Shown here: positions 18,401 through 27,531 of the stretch, piece by piece
Position numbering within the stretch: position 1 is the stretch's first letter
How the letters are laid out: each line of letters begins with the position of its first letter
NCBI GenBank assembly: GCA_016713275.1
Contig: JADJPL010000004.1
Span: 248,001-312,000 of the forward strand
Direction of reading: 5' to 3'
From: Haliscomenobacter sp.
GTDB lineage: Bacteria > Bacteroidota > Bacteroidia > Chitinophagales > Saprospiraceae
DNA: 64,000 nucleotides
Program-made: the position numbers and the translations under genes
The notes under the pieces: generated by a model
What the model saw: only the letters and a program-made list of their open reading frames with translations
The model's database searches: none
What the model was told of the DNA's origin: nothing

Positions 18401-18537
18401 ACGGTTGACGGGGGACGGGGGACGATAAGGTGACGGGGACGGTTGACGGGGGACGGAGGACGATAGACGATAGACGGTTGACGGAGGACGGGGAGACAGC
18501 GTCCGTTTCCCGTCTACCGTCTACCGTCTACCGTCTT
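18390..18537. repeat. Heptamer tandem repeats between convergent genes (ACGGTAG family)
   Basis: Units ACGGTAG, ACGGTTG, ACGGGGG, ACGGAGG and ACGATAG run from inside the last codons of the serine hydrolase gene to about 18495; an inverted set (CTACCGT units) covers 18510-18535 and abuts the TAA of the facing gene. Relative to both genes the sense strand after the stop reads GACGGTAGACGG. The two halves can pair into a long hairpin serving both genes. Confidence 0.88.
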
Positions 18538-19081
18538 AGAATCGTTTGCCGATGCCGAGGGCAATGGACCAGGTATCGTAGGCCTCTTGCCGGGTATCGT
18601 AGAACAAAGCGGGAGAAATATCCCAATGATGGCCGAACTCGAATTCGTATTCCGCGCCGAAGCGAAGCAGCTTAAAGTTTTCTTCCTTTTCGAATTCGTA
18701 GCCCGGGCCAGCCAGAAACACCAATCCTTTCCAGGGCTTCCAGAGCAGGTCCAGGGAGAGCACCAGGGGGGATTCCCGTTCGAGCATTTCTTCGCCGTCG
18801 TGTTCCACAATAAAAGACTGGACTTCCAGGTCGTTGTGCAGGCCAAAGCCCCATTTCGGGTTGAGCCAGTACTCCAAGTCTAGGCCCCAGGAGGGAATGG
18901 CAAAATGGTCGGAGCTCGTTCCTGCCGGCACCATGGTATGGCCGATCAGGGGGGCGATGCGCCAATGCTTGAATTCCGAATGCTGCTCAAGGGTTTTTAC
19001 CTCCGCAGGCGCTTCGTGATGCTGGGCCAGAATCGGGGCGCCAAGCGCCAGCGCCCCTGCCAGAAACCATATCGTTTTCAT
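18536..19081 (-). CDS. Outer-membrane beta-barrel protein of unknown function
   Basis: 181 residues: signal peptide (MKTIWFLAGALALGAPILAQ), a His/Glu-rich short segment (HHEAPAEVKTLEQH), then amphipathic strands (WGLDLEYWLNPKWGFGLHND, FGAEYEFEFGHHWDISPALF) ending in Phe, as in small eight-stranded outer-membrane barrels. No family is recognised. The stop is directly followed by the inverted arm of the 18390-18537 repeat. Confidence 0.65.
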   Translation of the reverse strand: MKTIWFLAGALALGAPILAQHHEAPAEVKTLEQHSEFKHWRIAPLIGHTMVPAGTSSDHFAIPSWGLDLEYWLNPKWGFGLHNDLEVQSFIVEHDGEEMLERESPLVLSLDLLWKPWKGLVFLAGPGYEFEKEENFKLLRFGAEYEFEFGHHWDISPALFYDTRQEAYDTWSIALGIGKRF

Positions 19082-19160
19082 ATCGGGAAAATTTGGGCAA
19101 AGCTAGTTTTGCCAAGGGTTGTGGAATGTGTTCCTGATCACAAAGCCCCGGTATTCTTCG

Positions 19161-20477
19161 TTACGGCCACCATTCGTCGTGCTGGCTGCGGTCCAGACCA
19201 ATTTCCTCCTGCTCGGCTTCTACCCGAATGGGGGTGATCCAGTTGGTCAGCTTGTACATCAGCCAGGAGCCGGCGAAGGTATAAACCACCACGATTACCA
19301 GAGCCAGCAGGTGTTTGGCCAACAGCATCCATTCTCCGGCAATTACCCCGCCGTATTCCCTGGCGAAAATGGCGGTCATGATCATGCCGACCATCCCTCC
19401 TACCCCATGGCAGGGAAACACGTCGAGGGTATCGTCGAGGTCGCTGCGGGATTTGCGGCCAACGGCATAGTTGGATATCAACGCAGCGGTGAACCCAATA
19501 AAGATGCTGGGGCCAAAATCGACAAACCCACAAGCAGGCGTAATGGCTACCAGCCCTACCACCGCGCCGATGCAGGCGCCCAGGGCGGAAGGTTTATGCC
19601 CGCGCATAGTATCCACAAGGATCCACGCTATGGCCGCTGCCGCAGAAGCCAGGTTGGTATTGACAAAGGCTTTTACCGCCAGATTATTTGCGCCCAGGGC
19701 CGAACCTGCATTAAACCCAAACCAACCGAACCATAACAAGCCGGTGCCCAACATCACGTACGGGATATTCGCAGGAGAAAATGATTTCCCTTCTACGTGT
19801 GATTTCCGCCGTCCTAACACCATCGCCCCCGCCAAGGCGGCGCAGCCGGCTGAAATATGCACTACCGTTCCCCCGGCAAAATCCAGCACCCCCATTTTGA
19901 ACAGAAACCCATCGGGATGCCAGGTCCAATGCGCCAGCGGCGCATAGATAAAGATCGTCCATAACCCGACAAACACCAGATATCCCCAGAAACGCACCCG
20001 TTCGGCAAACGAACCGGTGATCAGCGCAGGCGTAATAATGGCAAATTTGAGCTGAAACGCAGCAAACAGCACAAAAGGCAGGTTGGTCGCGATCCGGTCG
20101 TGGGCCGCTGTGCCAACGCCTTTAAAAAACAAGTGCGTCAACGGGTTGCCGACCAATCCGCCGATGCTGTCGCCAAACGACAAACTAAATCCAACCACCA
20201 GCCAGACGATCGTCACCACCGCCAGCGCCATAAAACTCTGCAACATGGTGGAGATGATGTTCTTCGGGCTCACCATGCCGCCGTAGAAAAAGGAAAGACC
20301 GGGCGTCATCAGCAACACGAGCCCGGCGGCGCTAAGCATCCAGGCGATATCTCCGGAGTTGAACTCGCCAGCAGCCTGGGGCATGGCGCCCGGATAAACC
20401 GCAGCAGCCAGAGAAACTGCCAGCAACAGGAGGAAACTGAAACTCGCAATGGGCGAGTTTTTGATCAAACGGGTCAT
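19161..20477 (-). CDS. amt: Ammonium transporter
   Basis: About 438 residues with an N-terminal signal-like helix and eleven membrane helices of the Amt/Mep/Rh family. Characteristic blocks are MTPGLSFFYGGMVSPKNI, FAIITPALITGSFAERVRF, FAGGTVVHISAGCAALAGAM, LGTGLLWFGWFGFNAGSA and DVFPCHGVGGMVGMIMTA with the pore His. The C-terminal tail ends EEIGLDRSQHDE, the conserved cytoplasmic tail of Amt proteins regulated by PII. Start taken at 20477 (MTRLIKNSPIASF); the frame is open to 20498. No glnK is adjacent in this window. Confidence 0.93.
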   Translation of the reverse strand: MTRLIKNSPIASFSFLLLLAVSLAAAVYPGAMPQAAGEFNSGDIAWMLSAAGLVLLMTPGLSFFYGGMVSPKNIISTMLQSFMALAVVTIVWLVVGFSLSFGDSIGGLVGNPLTHLFFKGVGTAAHDRIATNLPFVLFAAFQLKFAIITPALITGSFAERVRFWGYLVFVGLWTIFIYAPLAHWTWHPDGFLFKMGVLDFAGGTVVHISAGCAALAGAMVLGRRKSHVEGKSFSPANIPYVMLGTGLLWFGWFGFNAGSALGANNLAVKAFVNTNLASAAAAIAWILVDTMRGHKPSALGACIGAVVGLVAITPACGFVDFGPSIFIGFTAALISNYAVGRKSRSDLDDTLDVFPCHGVGGMVGMIMTAIFAREYGGVIAGEWMLLAKHLLALVIVVVYTFAGSWLMYKLTNWITPIRVEAEQEEIGLDRSQHDEWWP

Positions 20478-20610
20478 AAGGGTTTGATATAGGGTCAATA
20501 ATCAGACAGCTTCGTTTGTTCGCCGCCCATTTCGAAGCCCAAATTTAAAAAACCCTGAGATGGAAAAAAATCGAACGAAGTATCCGATTAAGAAAAAAAG
20601 AGAATGGAAT

Positions 20611-20735
20611 TGGGGCTGTCTCAACAGACCGTTTTCGCCCTTGGCTGGCAAAAAATTGTTTCTTTTCCACTCTTTCAAAAAAAGAAACTAAAACTTCATA
20701 CCGGTGGCAAAGATTGGAATTTTGAGACAGGCCCA
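20611..20735 (+). repeat. Interspersed ~125-bp element, copy 2
   Basis: TGGGGCTGTCTCAACAGACC at the left end and its imperfect complement (TTTGAGACAGGCCCA) at the right, with an inner pair TGTTTCTTTT / AAAAGAAACTA. It aligns throughout with the reverse complement of 5972-6100, including CCGTTTTCGCCC and the GGCTG block. It ends five bases from the encoded CCA end of tRNA-Arg. Confidence 0.78.
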
Positions 20736-20740
20736 AGGTT

Positions 20741-20815
20741 TGGTAGTCTCGACAGGGATCGAACCTGTATCTTGGGTTCCGGAAACCCACATACTATCCA
20801 TTGTACTACGAGACC
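20741..20815 (-). tRNA. tRNA-Arg (anticodon CCG)
   Basis: Folds as a cloverleaf: acceptor GGTCTCG/CGAGACT, D-stem GTAC/GTAT, anticodon stem TGGGT/ACCCA with loop TTCCGGA (anticodon CCG, reads CGG), T-stem ACAGG/CCTGT with loop TTCGATC. Discriminator A and CCA are encoded. 75 nt including CCA. Confidence 0.96.
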
Positions 20816-20909
20816 TTACAACGATTGTTTTTCGGTTTGCAAAGTTATGCTGTTTGGCACAAAAAATCTAGTATTGGCCCTATTTTTTATCCTCCTGGGG
20901 GAAATAGGT

Positions 20910-22022
20910 TCAAAATTTCTCCAGCCTTCCTTTTTCGGTAATCCGGTAAGTGAGCGGCCCAAAGGGCGCCGAAATGCTGAATCCGTTGTAGTAAACCGTC
21001 ATCTCGGGGCGGAATCCATCGATAGCGGGCGCCGCCAGCGCGTCCAGACTATTGGCATACACCCCGTGCCGGAGCCGGTATTCCTTTTGGCTATAAAACA
21101 ACTGCCAAAGGCCCCATTGGATGGAAGCGGAGGGATCGGGCTGGAACGTATCGGAGCCCCGGCCCGCGATTCGATCGGAGAACTGCACCCAGCCCCAGGT
21201 TTCGGGGCGGTGGATGTCTATCCTGCCCGAAGGCGCCCAGACCCAGTTCCGTTCCGGATAAGGCTTGCCGGTTTGGGGGTTAATAGTCTTTTGATAAACC
21301 CCGTTCACTACGTCCAATTTCCACTGCACCCGGGAAAAGTTAACCCGCCACTGTGTTCCGGCAGCAGGCAGGCTTTTGCCGGTAGTCAGCTCCGCCAGCG
21401 CCTGCAAAGGTATAGCCATCTCGACCGTCCAGCACGAATCCGTGCCGTCGGGAAGCTGATTCAGGGTGCCCTCCAGATGTACGGCCGTCTGGATGCCCCG
21501 CAGGTCCCAGTTATTCGTAAAAGGGATGCCACTCGCCAGGTGGTATGGGTTAAACAAGAGCAAATCCCACAGGGTATTCAGGGCATTGATCTCCAGCTCG
21601 GCGTAATACCAGCCATCGCCATCCGGGTCGATAAATACCTCGAAGTCGTTGTCCTGGAATAATACGGCGTCGCGCTCGGTTAGCGTAGCCCAAAGGTCGA
21701 ATTCTTCCAGATATGCCCCGATATACAGGTATTGCTGATCCCAAAGCATCCTGACTTCCGTCCACAAGGACGGACCAGGAGACTTCAGCGGGCCTTCAAT
21801 ATCCGAAAAATCCTCTGTCCGGGGAGCGTGCTTCCAGGAGGATTCATCAAGCCTTCCATCAATAGTTAGCGGCGTTTCGGCCCGGTAGCAAATATAGGCC
21901 GGAGGATTAAACGGAATCGGGTGCCGATACGCCACAGGCTGGGCAACAGCAAAAATTGCCCCCAACATTCCTACCGCAGTGAGCAACCATCTCCTCTCCC
22001 TACTCAGAAATTCATTAACCAT
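20910..22022 (-). CDS. Carbohydrate-binding family 9-like protein
   Basis: About 370 residues. After a signal segment (RRWLLTAVGMLGAIFAVAQ) comes a CBM9-type domain: TPLTIDGRLDESSWKHAPRT, LWDQQYLYIGAYLEE, FQDNDFEVFIDPDGDGWYYA, and ELEINALNTLWDLLL. The C-terminal ~90 residues carry an ASIQWGLWQLFYSQKEYR block. These exported proteins bind sugars or act as accessory domains of hydrolases. It is read on the same strand after the GHL10 gene (22107-23273), 84 bases downstream of its stop, a pairing consistent with shared polysaccharide work. Start at 22022 (MVNEFL...) chosen; 22040 is also open. Confidence 0.8.
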   Translation of the reverse strand: MVNEFLSRERRWLLTAVGMLGAIFAVAQPVAYRHPIPFNPPAYICYRAETPLTIDGRLDESSWKHAPRTEDFSDIEGPLKSPGPSLWTEVRMLWDQQYLYIGAYLEEFDLWATLTERDAVLFQDNDFEVFIDPDGDGWYYAELEINALNTLWDLLLFNPYHLASGIPFTNNWDLRGIQTAVHLEGTLNQLPDGTDSCWTVEMAIPLQALAELTTGKSLPAAGTQWRVNFSRVQWKLDVVNGVYQKTINPQTGKPYPERNWVWAPSGRIDIHRPETWGWVQFSDRIAGRGSDTFQPDPSASIQWGLWQLFYSQKEYRLRHGVYANSLDALAAPAIDGFRPEMTVYYNGFSISAPFGPLTYRITEKGRLEKF

Positions 22023-22106
22023 AATCGTTTTTTTACCCAAAACGCATTAAATTATTTCATCATACAATATCGCTTCCTTGAACCTAGAACCTTACGCCTT
22101 AAAGCC

Positions 22107-23273
22107 TTAACCCATCAACGCGTCCCAATGCTCCGGCTTCATACTGTTCCAGTCAAACAAAGCAAATCCTTTTCCGCCAGCCGCCCGGGCGGTCCGGATG
22201 GCCTCCTGCAGATCGCTGCCGGAAGGTAGATGGGGTAAAAACAGTCCGCTGTAAACCGGTTTGCGGTTGCGGAAGGGCTTCATCCGATCCAGCGCATGGC
22301 GGGTTTCTTTGCCGATCCAGGCGATGTCTTCGTTGTAAAATCCCTGATACAACATAGGCAGGAAGCCGTCGAGGTCCCAGCGATGCCATTCCTGGCGCAC
22401 GCTCTGCCAATTGGGAAAAACGGCGGCAGTAATGGCTTTGCCGTATTTTTTTGCAGCGGGAACCAGGTAAGCGTTCACCAATTCCGTGACGGCATCATAC
22501 CGGTATTGCCTCCAGGCGTCGTTGGCAGATGGGTCTTCCAGCGCCAGGGGATCGATTCCGGTTTTTTGGCGAAACGGCTCTATGCAGGAGGGGCCGTAAC
22601 CATAATCATATTGAGGGTATTCCTTATCCTGAACGATGCCGTAGTTGGGTTGCAACCCCTCTGCCAGGATCACATCGGGAAAGCGGATATAATCCAGGTG
22701 GATGCCGTCCAGATCCGGTATCTGCCCCAGCGCTTCCACCCGCTGCCGGATAAACTGACGGACCTCCGGGTGGCAGGGACAGAGAAACTTGTAATACCCG
22801 ACGTACGCCGGTTTTTCGTGGGCAGGCTCTCCCAGCCGGTTTAGGGCAAACCAGTCGGGATGCTGCTGAATCACCGAAGGGTTGTTGCAGGGCATACACC
22901 AGATCCAGGCGTGCACCTGAAGGCCCGATGCGTGCGCCAAGGGGATCATCCGCTCCAGCAACCGGGCTTTGGTAAAACCGGGCAATTCAAAAAGGGCCTG
23001 GTTGCTGTCGAACACCTGCGGGAGGACGCCCTCGATCCCGGCGCTTGCCATTTGGTCAAAAGCGGCCCGAAACTGGTCGTCGGTCCATTCCAGCGAAGGC
23101 CGCATCCAAATCCACCGGGAGGGAAGTTTTTTCCTCGCATCAAGAAAGCCCAGCGGTTCGAGATGGGGGCCGAGCATCGCTCCGGCTATGCCAGAGCCCA
23201 GGATTTGTAAAAAAGTTCTTTTTCCATTTAAAACCAGCTTTTGGGCCTGCCCTTGGCAGGCTTGTCTTTGCAT
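22107..23273 (-). CDS. GHL10 / family 10-like putative glycoside hydrolase
   Basis: About 388 residues with an N-terminal export segment (GKRTFLQILGSGIAGAMLG) containing a Lys-Arg pair that resembles, but does not match, a twin-arginine motif. A TIM-barrel of the GHL10 (DUF187) type follows: SAGIEGVLPQVFDSNQALFE, LHAWIWCMPCNN (here VHAWIWCMPC), PDLDGIHLDYIRFPD with the conserved acidic pair, DLDGFLPMLYQGFYNEDI and KGFALFDWNSM. Members are predicted polysaccharide hydrolases with little experimental proof. Start at 23273 (MQRQACQGQ) preferred over 23303. Confidence 0.8.
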   Translation of the reverse strand: MQRQACQGQAQKLVLNGKRTFLQILGSGIAGAMLGPHLEPLGFLDARKKLPSRWIWMRPSLEWTDDQFRAAFDQMASAGIEGVLPQVFDSNQALFELPGFTKARLLERMIPLAHASGLQVHAWIWCMPCNNPSVIQQHPDWFALNRLGEPAHEKPAYVGYYKFLCPCHPEVRQFIRQRVEALGQIPDLDGIHLDYIRFPDVILAEGLQPNYGIVQDKEYPQYDYGYGPSCIEPFRQKTGIDPLALEDPSANDAWRQYRYDAVTELVNAYLVPAAKKYGKAITAAVFPNWQSVRQEWHRWDLDGFLPMLYQGFYNEDIAWIGKETRHALDRMKPFRNRKPVYSGLFLPHLPSGSDLQEAIRTARAAGGKGFALFDWNSMKPEHWDALMG

Positions 23274-23323
23274 TCCTCCGGCTAATATACGATCTTGCCC
23301 CAAAATTGATCACCTCCTTTACC

Positions 23324-24037
23324 ATGAGGCGCTTTGCCATATCCGATATTCACGGCTGTCTGAACACGTTCAAGGCCCTATTGAGCGCCATCGGGCTGCA
23401 GCCGGAAGACGAGCTTTTCCTCCTGGGCGATTATATCGACCGCGGACCGGATTCCAAAGGGGTATTCGACCATATCTTTTTGCTATTGGAAAGCGGATTC
23501 CAGGTGTATCCCCTGCGGGGTAATCATGAGCAATCGCTCCTCCGTGCCGCCGAGACGCCGAACGAGGGTACGATTTTTTACCGGAATGGAGGCCAGGAAA
23601 CGCTGGCAAGTTTTGGCGTACAGCTAGCCAGCCAAATCCCGGCCCGCTACCTCGAATTCGTTCAAAGCCTCCCCTACTACCTGGAAATTCCAGATTACCT
23701 GCTCGTCCACGCGGGGTTCCGATTTGGCCCCAAAGGGCCCCTTTCCTATTTCGAGGAAATGATCTATATCCGCGAATGGTACCTCGACATCGACTACGCC
23801 TGGCTTGGTAGCCGGCGTATCGTGCACGGCCATACGCCCCAATCGAAACAAGCGATCCATACCCAAGCCCAGCAACTGCGCGCCTACCAATACCTCGATA
23901 TCGACGCCGGCTGCGTTTACCCCCAATACCCCGGACGAGGATACCTCTGCGCCTTTAATCTGGATACCGGGGAAGTCGTGTTTGAGAAAAACCAGGAGAG
24001 AGAGGAGATAGAGGAGAGAGAGGATGTAAAGATGTAA
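23324..24037 (+). CDS. Serine/threonine protein phosphatase (calcineurin-like)
   Basis: 237 residues from the ATG at 23324, which begins the first metal motif (MRRFAISDIHGCLNTF). The following signatures are in order: GDYIDRGPDSKGV, LRGNHEQSLL, LLVHAGF, and IVHGHTPQ, giving the dinuclear metal site of PPP-family bacterial phosphatases. Cytoplasmic. The open frame extends 93 codons upstream in phase but that part overlaps the antisense GHL10 gene and is not coding. The C-terminal EEIEEREDVKM and the TAA stop are built from the first units of the GATGTAAAG repeat. Confidence 0.9.
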   Translation: MRRFAISDIHGCLNTFKALLSAIGLQPEDELFLLGDYIDRGPDSKGVFDHIFLLLESGFQVYPLRGNHEQSLLRAAETPNEGTIFYRNGGQETLASFGVQLASQIPARYLEFVQSLPYYLEIPDYLLVHAGFRFGPKGPLSYFEEMIYIREWYLDIDYAWLGSRRIVHGHTPQSKQAIHTQAQQLRAYQYLDIDAGCVYPQYPGRGYLCAFNLDTGEVVFEKNQEREEIEEREDVKM

Positions 24038-24156
24038 AGATGTAAAGGGAGAGGCTATCCCTTACATCCTCTACATCCCTTACATCCTCTACATCCTCTA
24101 CATCCTTTACATCCTTTACATCCTCTACATCCTTTACATCCTTTACATCCTTTAAG
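24023..24156. repeat. Nonamer tandem repeat with fold-back (GATGTAAAG / TACATCCTC)
   Basis: Three GATGTAAAG units, the second of which supplies the stop codon of the phosphatase gene, are followed by a short spacer and about twelve inverted units (TACATCCTC, TACATCCTT). The halves can pair as a large hairpin. The same unit follows the stop of the T9SS gene at 35064. Confidence 0.87.
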
Positions 24157-24231
24157 TCCTCTCCAACCTCTCATTAACCTTTTTTAACCTTAAATCAAGC
24201 CTGCTTAACCCGATTCCTGGGCTTGGCCCGG

Positions 24232-24239
24232 TATCTTTG
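24232..24239 (+). promoter_or_regulatory. -7 promoter box (TATCTTTG)
   Basis: Matches the Bacteroidota -7 consensus TAnnTTTG, 32 bases before the ATG of the outer-membrane barrel gene. No good TTG at the -33 spacing, so moderate support. Confidence 0.5.
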
Positions 24240-24270
24240 GGGCATAGAAATTATCCTAATCCAATATCTT

Positions 24271-27113
24271 ATGAGATCGATTTTATGCACCTTGCTTTTC
24301 TCCCTTGTGATTCTTGGATCTGCTGCTGCGCAAAATAAAGCGGCCGTCATCAAAGGGAAAGTGAACGACAGTAAAGAACAGCCGCTCCCCATGGCCACTG
24401 TGATGCTCCTGCAGGCGGCCGATTCCGTGCTGAGCACCTTTGGGATGACCGACGACAAAGGGACGTTCAGCTTACCCAAAACCAGCAAAGGGAAGTACAT
24501 CCTCCAAATCTCCTACCTGGGGTTTCAGAATTACCAGAAACCCATCGAGATTAACGGCATAGACGAAACCATCGACGTGGGTATGGTGAATCTGGAGGAA
24601 CAAAGCGAACTCCTTTCCGAAGTCGTCGTGCAAGGAGAAGCCAACCCGCTGAATATCAAAAAGACACCATTGAATACAATGCGGTGGCATTCAAAACGGA
24701 GCCCAATGCGGCAGCAGAAGAACTGCTCAAAAAGCTCCCGGGCGTGGAGATCGATGCCGACGGCGCCGTTAAAGCGCAGGGAGAGAACGTGACCCGGATT
24801 TTGGTCGACGGGAAAGAATTCTTTGGACGGGATCCGAAAGCGGCGACCAAGAACCTGCCTGCCGACGCTATCGACAAAATTCAGATTTTCGACAAACTCT
24901 CTGACCAGGCGGAATTCTCGGGCGTAGACGATGGCAACCGCGAAAAAACGATCAATATCTCTCTGCGCGAAGATCGCCGAAGGGGAGTTTTCGGGACCGT
25001 TTCCGCCGGAGGTGGCGCCGCGCCTGACCTCCCCTCCAGCGAAGTTGGCCGTTATGAAGGCAAAGTGAACATCAACCGGTTTAGCCAAAACCAACAATTT
25101 ACCATTCTGGCATCGGCGAACAACGTCAATCAGGAGGCCTTTTCAAGAGATGATTATACCGGATTCACCGGCGGCGGTGGTGGAGGCGGAAGCCGCGGTG
25201 GAGGCGGAGGCGCCATGGTGGTTATTCGCCAGGCTGGAGCTGGAGGCGGAGGCCTAAGCGGCATCGGTGGCGGAAGCACCGGCTTTAGTAAAGCCTATTC
25301 GGGCGGGTTGAATTTCAACCGCAGCTTTTCAAAAAACACCGATCTTCAGTCCAGTTATTCGTACTTACTGCAGGATCGCATTACGGATCAAACCAGCAAT
25401 AAAGAAAGCTTTCTTAACAATAGCGAAAGCTTTTTTACCGACAGCGAAAACAACTCCAATCGGATCAACAGCCGCCACATGTTCAATTTCAGGCTGGATC
25501 AAAAACTAGATACGGCTCAAAACATCCGGCTAAGCGCCAGCGCTACCTTCTCGGATGCCGATTACACCCAGCTGAGCAGCACCATCAACAAAGACAACGA
25601 AAAAACGCTCTCCAGCGAAAGCTACCGCGATAATACCTCCAACGGGAAGAACTTCAGCATGAACTCCAACCTGCTGTACCGCAAGCGCTTTGGAAAACCG
25701 GGCCGCAACTTGTCGGCCAACCTGAGCCTGGTCGTTGGAGACGACGATTCCGATGGATACAACAATTCGTTCAATAACTATTACACCGGCGCCAGCCCAA
25801 TTTTCGATACCCTCAATCAGAACTTCCTCCAGAACAACCGCCGGTTCAACTACGGCGCCCGCCTTTCCTATGTAGAGCCTGCTGGCGGGTACAATTTCCT
25901 GGAGTTTACTTATGATTTTCAAAACAACCAGAACGACTTCAGCCAGGAAGTATACGACGTCTACGGCCTCGTCCAACCCGAATTAAATATTGAACTCACC
26001 AACCAATACGAGGTTTCCTTTAGTTATCATCAAGCCGGGATTAACTGGCGCTTTGCCAAAGAAGGCCTGGTGGCCTCGCTGGGCGCCAACTACCAGCAAA
26101 GTTTGCTCGACGGAACGCTGCTGCTGAGTGAAACCCAAATCAAGCGCGACTTCTCCGCTTTTTTGCCGAGTTTCCGCGCCCGCTGGGAATTTGGAACCTC
26201 CAAGTTCCTCAACCTCGACTACCGCACCAACATCAATGCGCCTTCGATTCAGCAATTGCAGCCAGTGGCCGACAACTCCAACCCCCTGTACATCACCGAA
26301 GGGAACCCCGATCTGAAACCGGAATATAGCCACTCGGTCAATGTGCGCATCGGGTCCTTCAACCAATTCTCCTTTACCAACCTCTTTGGCTTCGCGAACT
26401 TCACGTACGGCAAAGACCGCATCCGCAACGCCCAGACTATCGACGAAAACTTCGTTACCACCACCCGCCCGGTCAACGTCGACGACGACTACCGCTTCTT
26501 TGGCAGCCTGAATTACGGTACGCGCGTCCGGCCCGTGAAAATGTCGTTCAACATGGGGCTTGGATACAACTGGAACCGGGGCATTACCTTCATCAACGGA
26601 GTTTCCAATTGGACGACTACCTCGGCGCCTAATGTGAGCCTGCGCCTGGAAAACTACCGCAAAGATATCCTCGATTGGTCGCTCTCCGGCCGCATCAGCT
26701 ATACCCACTCCACGTATGACGTAGCCTCCGAGCAAAACCGCGACATTGTCAACCACAACTATACGGCTAGTGTACGCGTGCCTATGTTTAAGAAGAAATT
26801 CAGCATCGGCTCCAATTTCAACTACACGCTCTACAACGGCATCAGCGACGACTTCACCTCCGATATTCCTATCTGGAACGCCTTTATGTACCTCAATTTC
26901 CTGAAGAACGACAAGGGTCAACTCCGCCTGTCTGTCTTCGACGTGCTCAATGAAAATAAAGGCGTCAGCATCACCAACGAACTCAACTACTACCTCAACG
27001 AACGCACGCTATCGCTCGGGCGCTATTTCACCGTGGGCTTCACCTATGCGCTTCGGAGCATCGGCGCCTCCAACAGCCGCAACACCGGACCAACGTTTAT
27101 TATGCCTCACTAA
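24271..27113 (+). CDS. TonB-dependent-receptor-like outer-membrane barrel (one frameshift)
   Basis: Start ATG at 24271 (MRSILCTLLFSLVILGSAAAQ signal). Domains: carboxypeptidase-regulatory-like repeat (IKGKVNDSKEQPLPMATVML), a plug-like region (EELLKKLPGVEIDADGAVKA, ILVDGKEFFGRDPKAATKNL, IDKIQIFDKLSDQAEFSGVD) and a long barrel to HIS-free C-terminus PTFIMPH. One A is missing in the A-run at 24657-24661; restoring it reads NIKKDTIEYNAVAFKTEPNA and gives about 947 residues. A Gly-rich insertion lies near residues 305-345. This OMP_b-brl_3 type is common in Bacteroidota without a known substrate. The stop runs straight into a TTAGTGG repeat. Confidence 0.86.
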
Positions 27114-27141
27114 TTAGTGGTTAGTGGTTAGTGGTTAGTGG
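27114..27141 (+). repeat. Heptamer tandem repeat after a stop codon (TTAGTGG x4)
   Basis: Four TTAGTGG units (the last ends in A) begin at the very next base after the TAA of the barrel gene. Because the unit is seven bases and contains TAG, a stop codon appears in all three frames within 21 bases. Same unit as 2774-2868. Confidence 0.88.
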
Positions 27142-27152
27142 TTAGTGATAGT

Positions 27153-27174
27153 ATTGTTGTCCGTAGACTTCCGT
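27153..27174. terminator. Short hairpin TCCGTAGAC / GTCTACGGA
   Basis: Nine-base perfect stem with a four-base loop, 12 bases after the TTAGTGG repeat. No T-run follows, so it is a weak terminator or an RNA-stabilising end. Confidence 0.5.
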
Positions 27175-27228
27175 CTACGGATTGGTTCAATCTTCAGATT
27201 GCGTCCTTCGTTGGAGGAAATAAAAAGC

Positions 27229-27265
27229 AACGCCCGCCTTTGCATCCAAAGGCGGGCGTTTTTTT
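27229..27265 (+). terminator. Rho-independent terminator
   Basis: Stem AACGCCCGCCTTT / AAAGGCGGGCGTT with a six-base loop and a run of T at 27259-27265. A textbook intrinsic terminator for the barrel gene upstream. Confidence 0.92.
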
Positions 27266-27272
27266 AGCGATT

Positions 27273-27463
27273 AGAAGCTATCTCAAAACCCTTTCCTGGG
27301 TGTGGGCTACACTCCTTAACGCCATGACAAAAGCAAACGAAGCACTTTCCCCCTTTGAAGGGGGTTAGGGGGATGAAACTTCCAATGCTGGGGAAAGGTT
27401 TCATCCCCCCGACCCCCTTCAAAGGGGGAGAACGCTATATTCTTTAGTTTTGAGATCACTTCT
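27273..27463. repeat. 191-bp element with terminal inverted repeats and an inner hairpin
   Basis: Ends AGAAGCTATCTCAAAAC (27273-27289) and GTTTTGAGATCACTTCT (27447-27463) are inverted with two mismatches. Inside, 27348-27379 and 27398-27429 form a 32-base imperfect hairpin built on CCCCCTTTGAAGGGGG, a motif widespread in Bacteroidota intergenic DNA. The end GGCTATCTCAAAAA also occurs at 54606. No reading frame; MITE-like. The rest of 27464-27531 is unremarkable. Confidence 0.7.
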
Positions 27464-27531
27464 GGTTAGCGCAGAACGCTCGGATGAAAAACCAGGTATT
27501 CTGCGCTGCTCCGTTTCCATAAATGCCTTTC

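Noticed and set aside
24531..25097. Minus-strand frames opposite the large barrel gene
   Set aside because: Antisense shadows; Val/Gly-rich translations typical of reverse-complemented beta-barrel codons.
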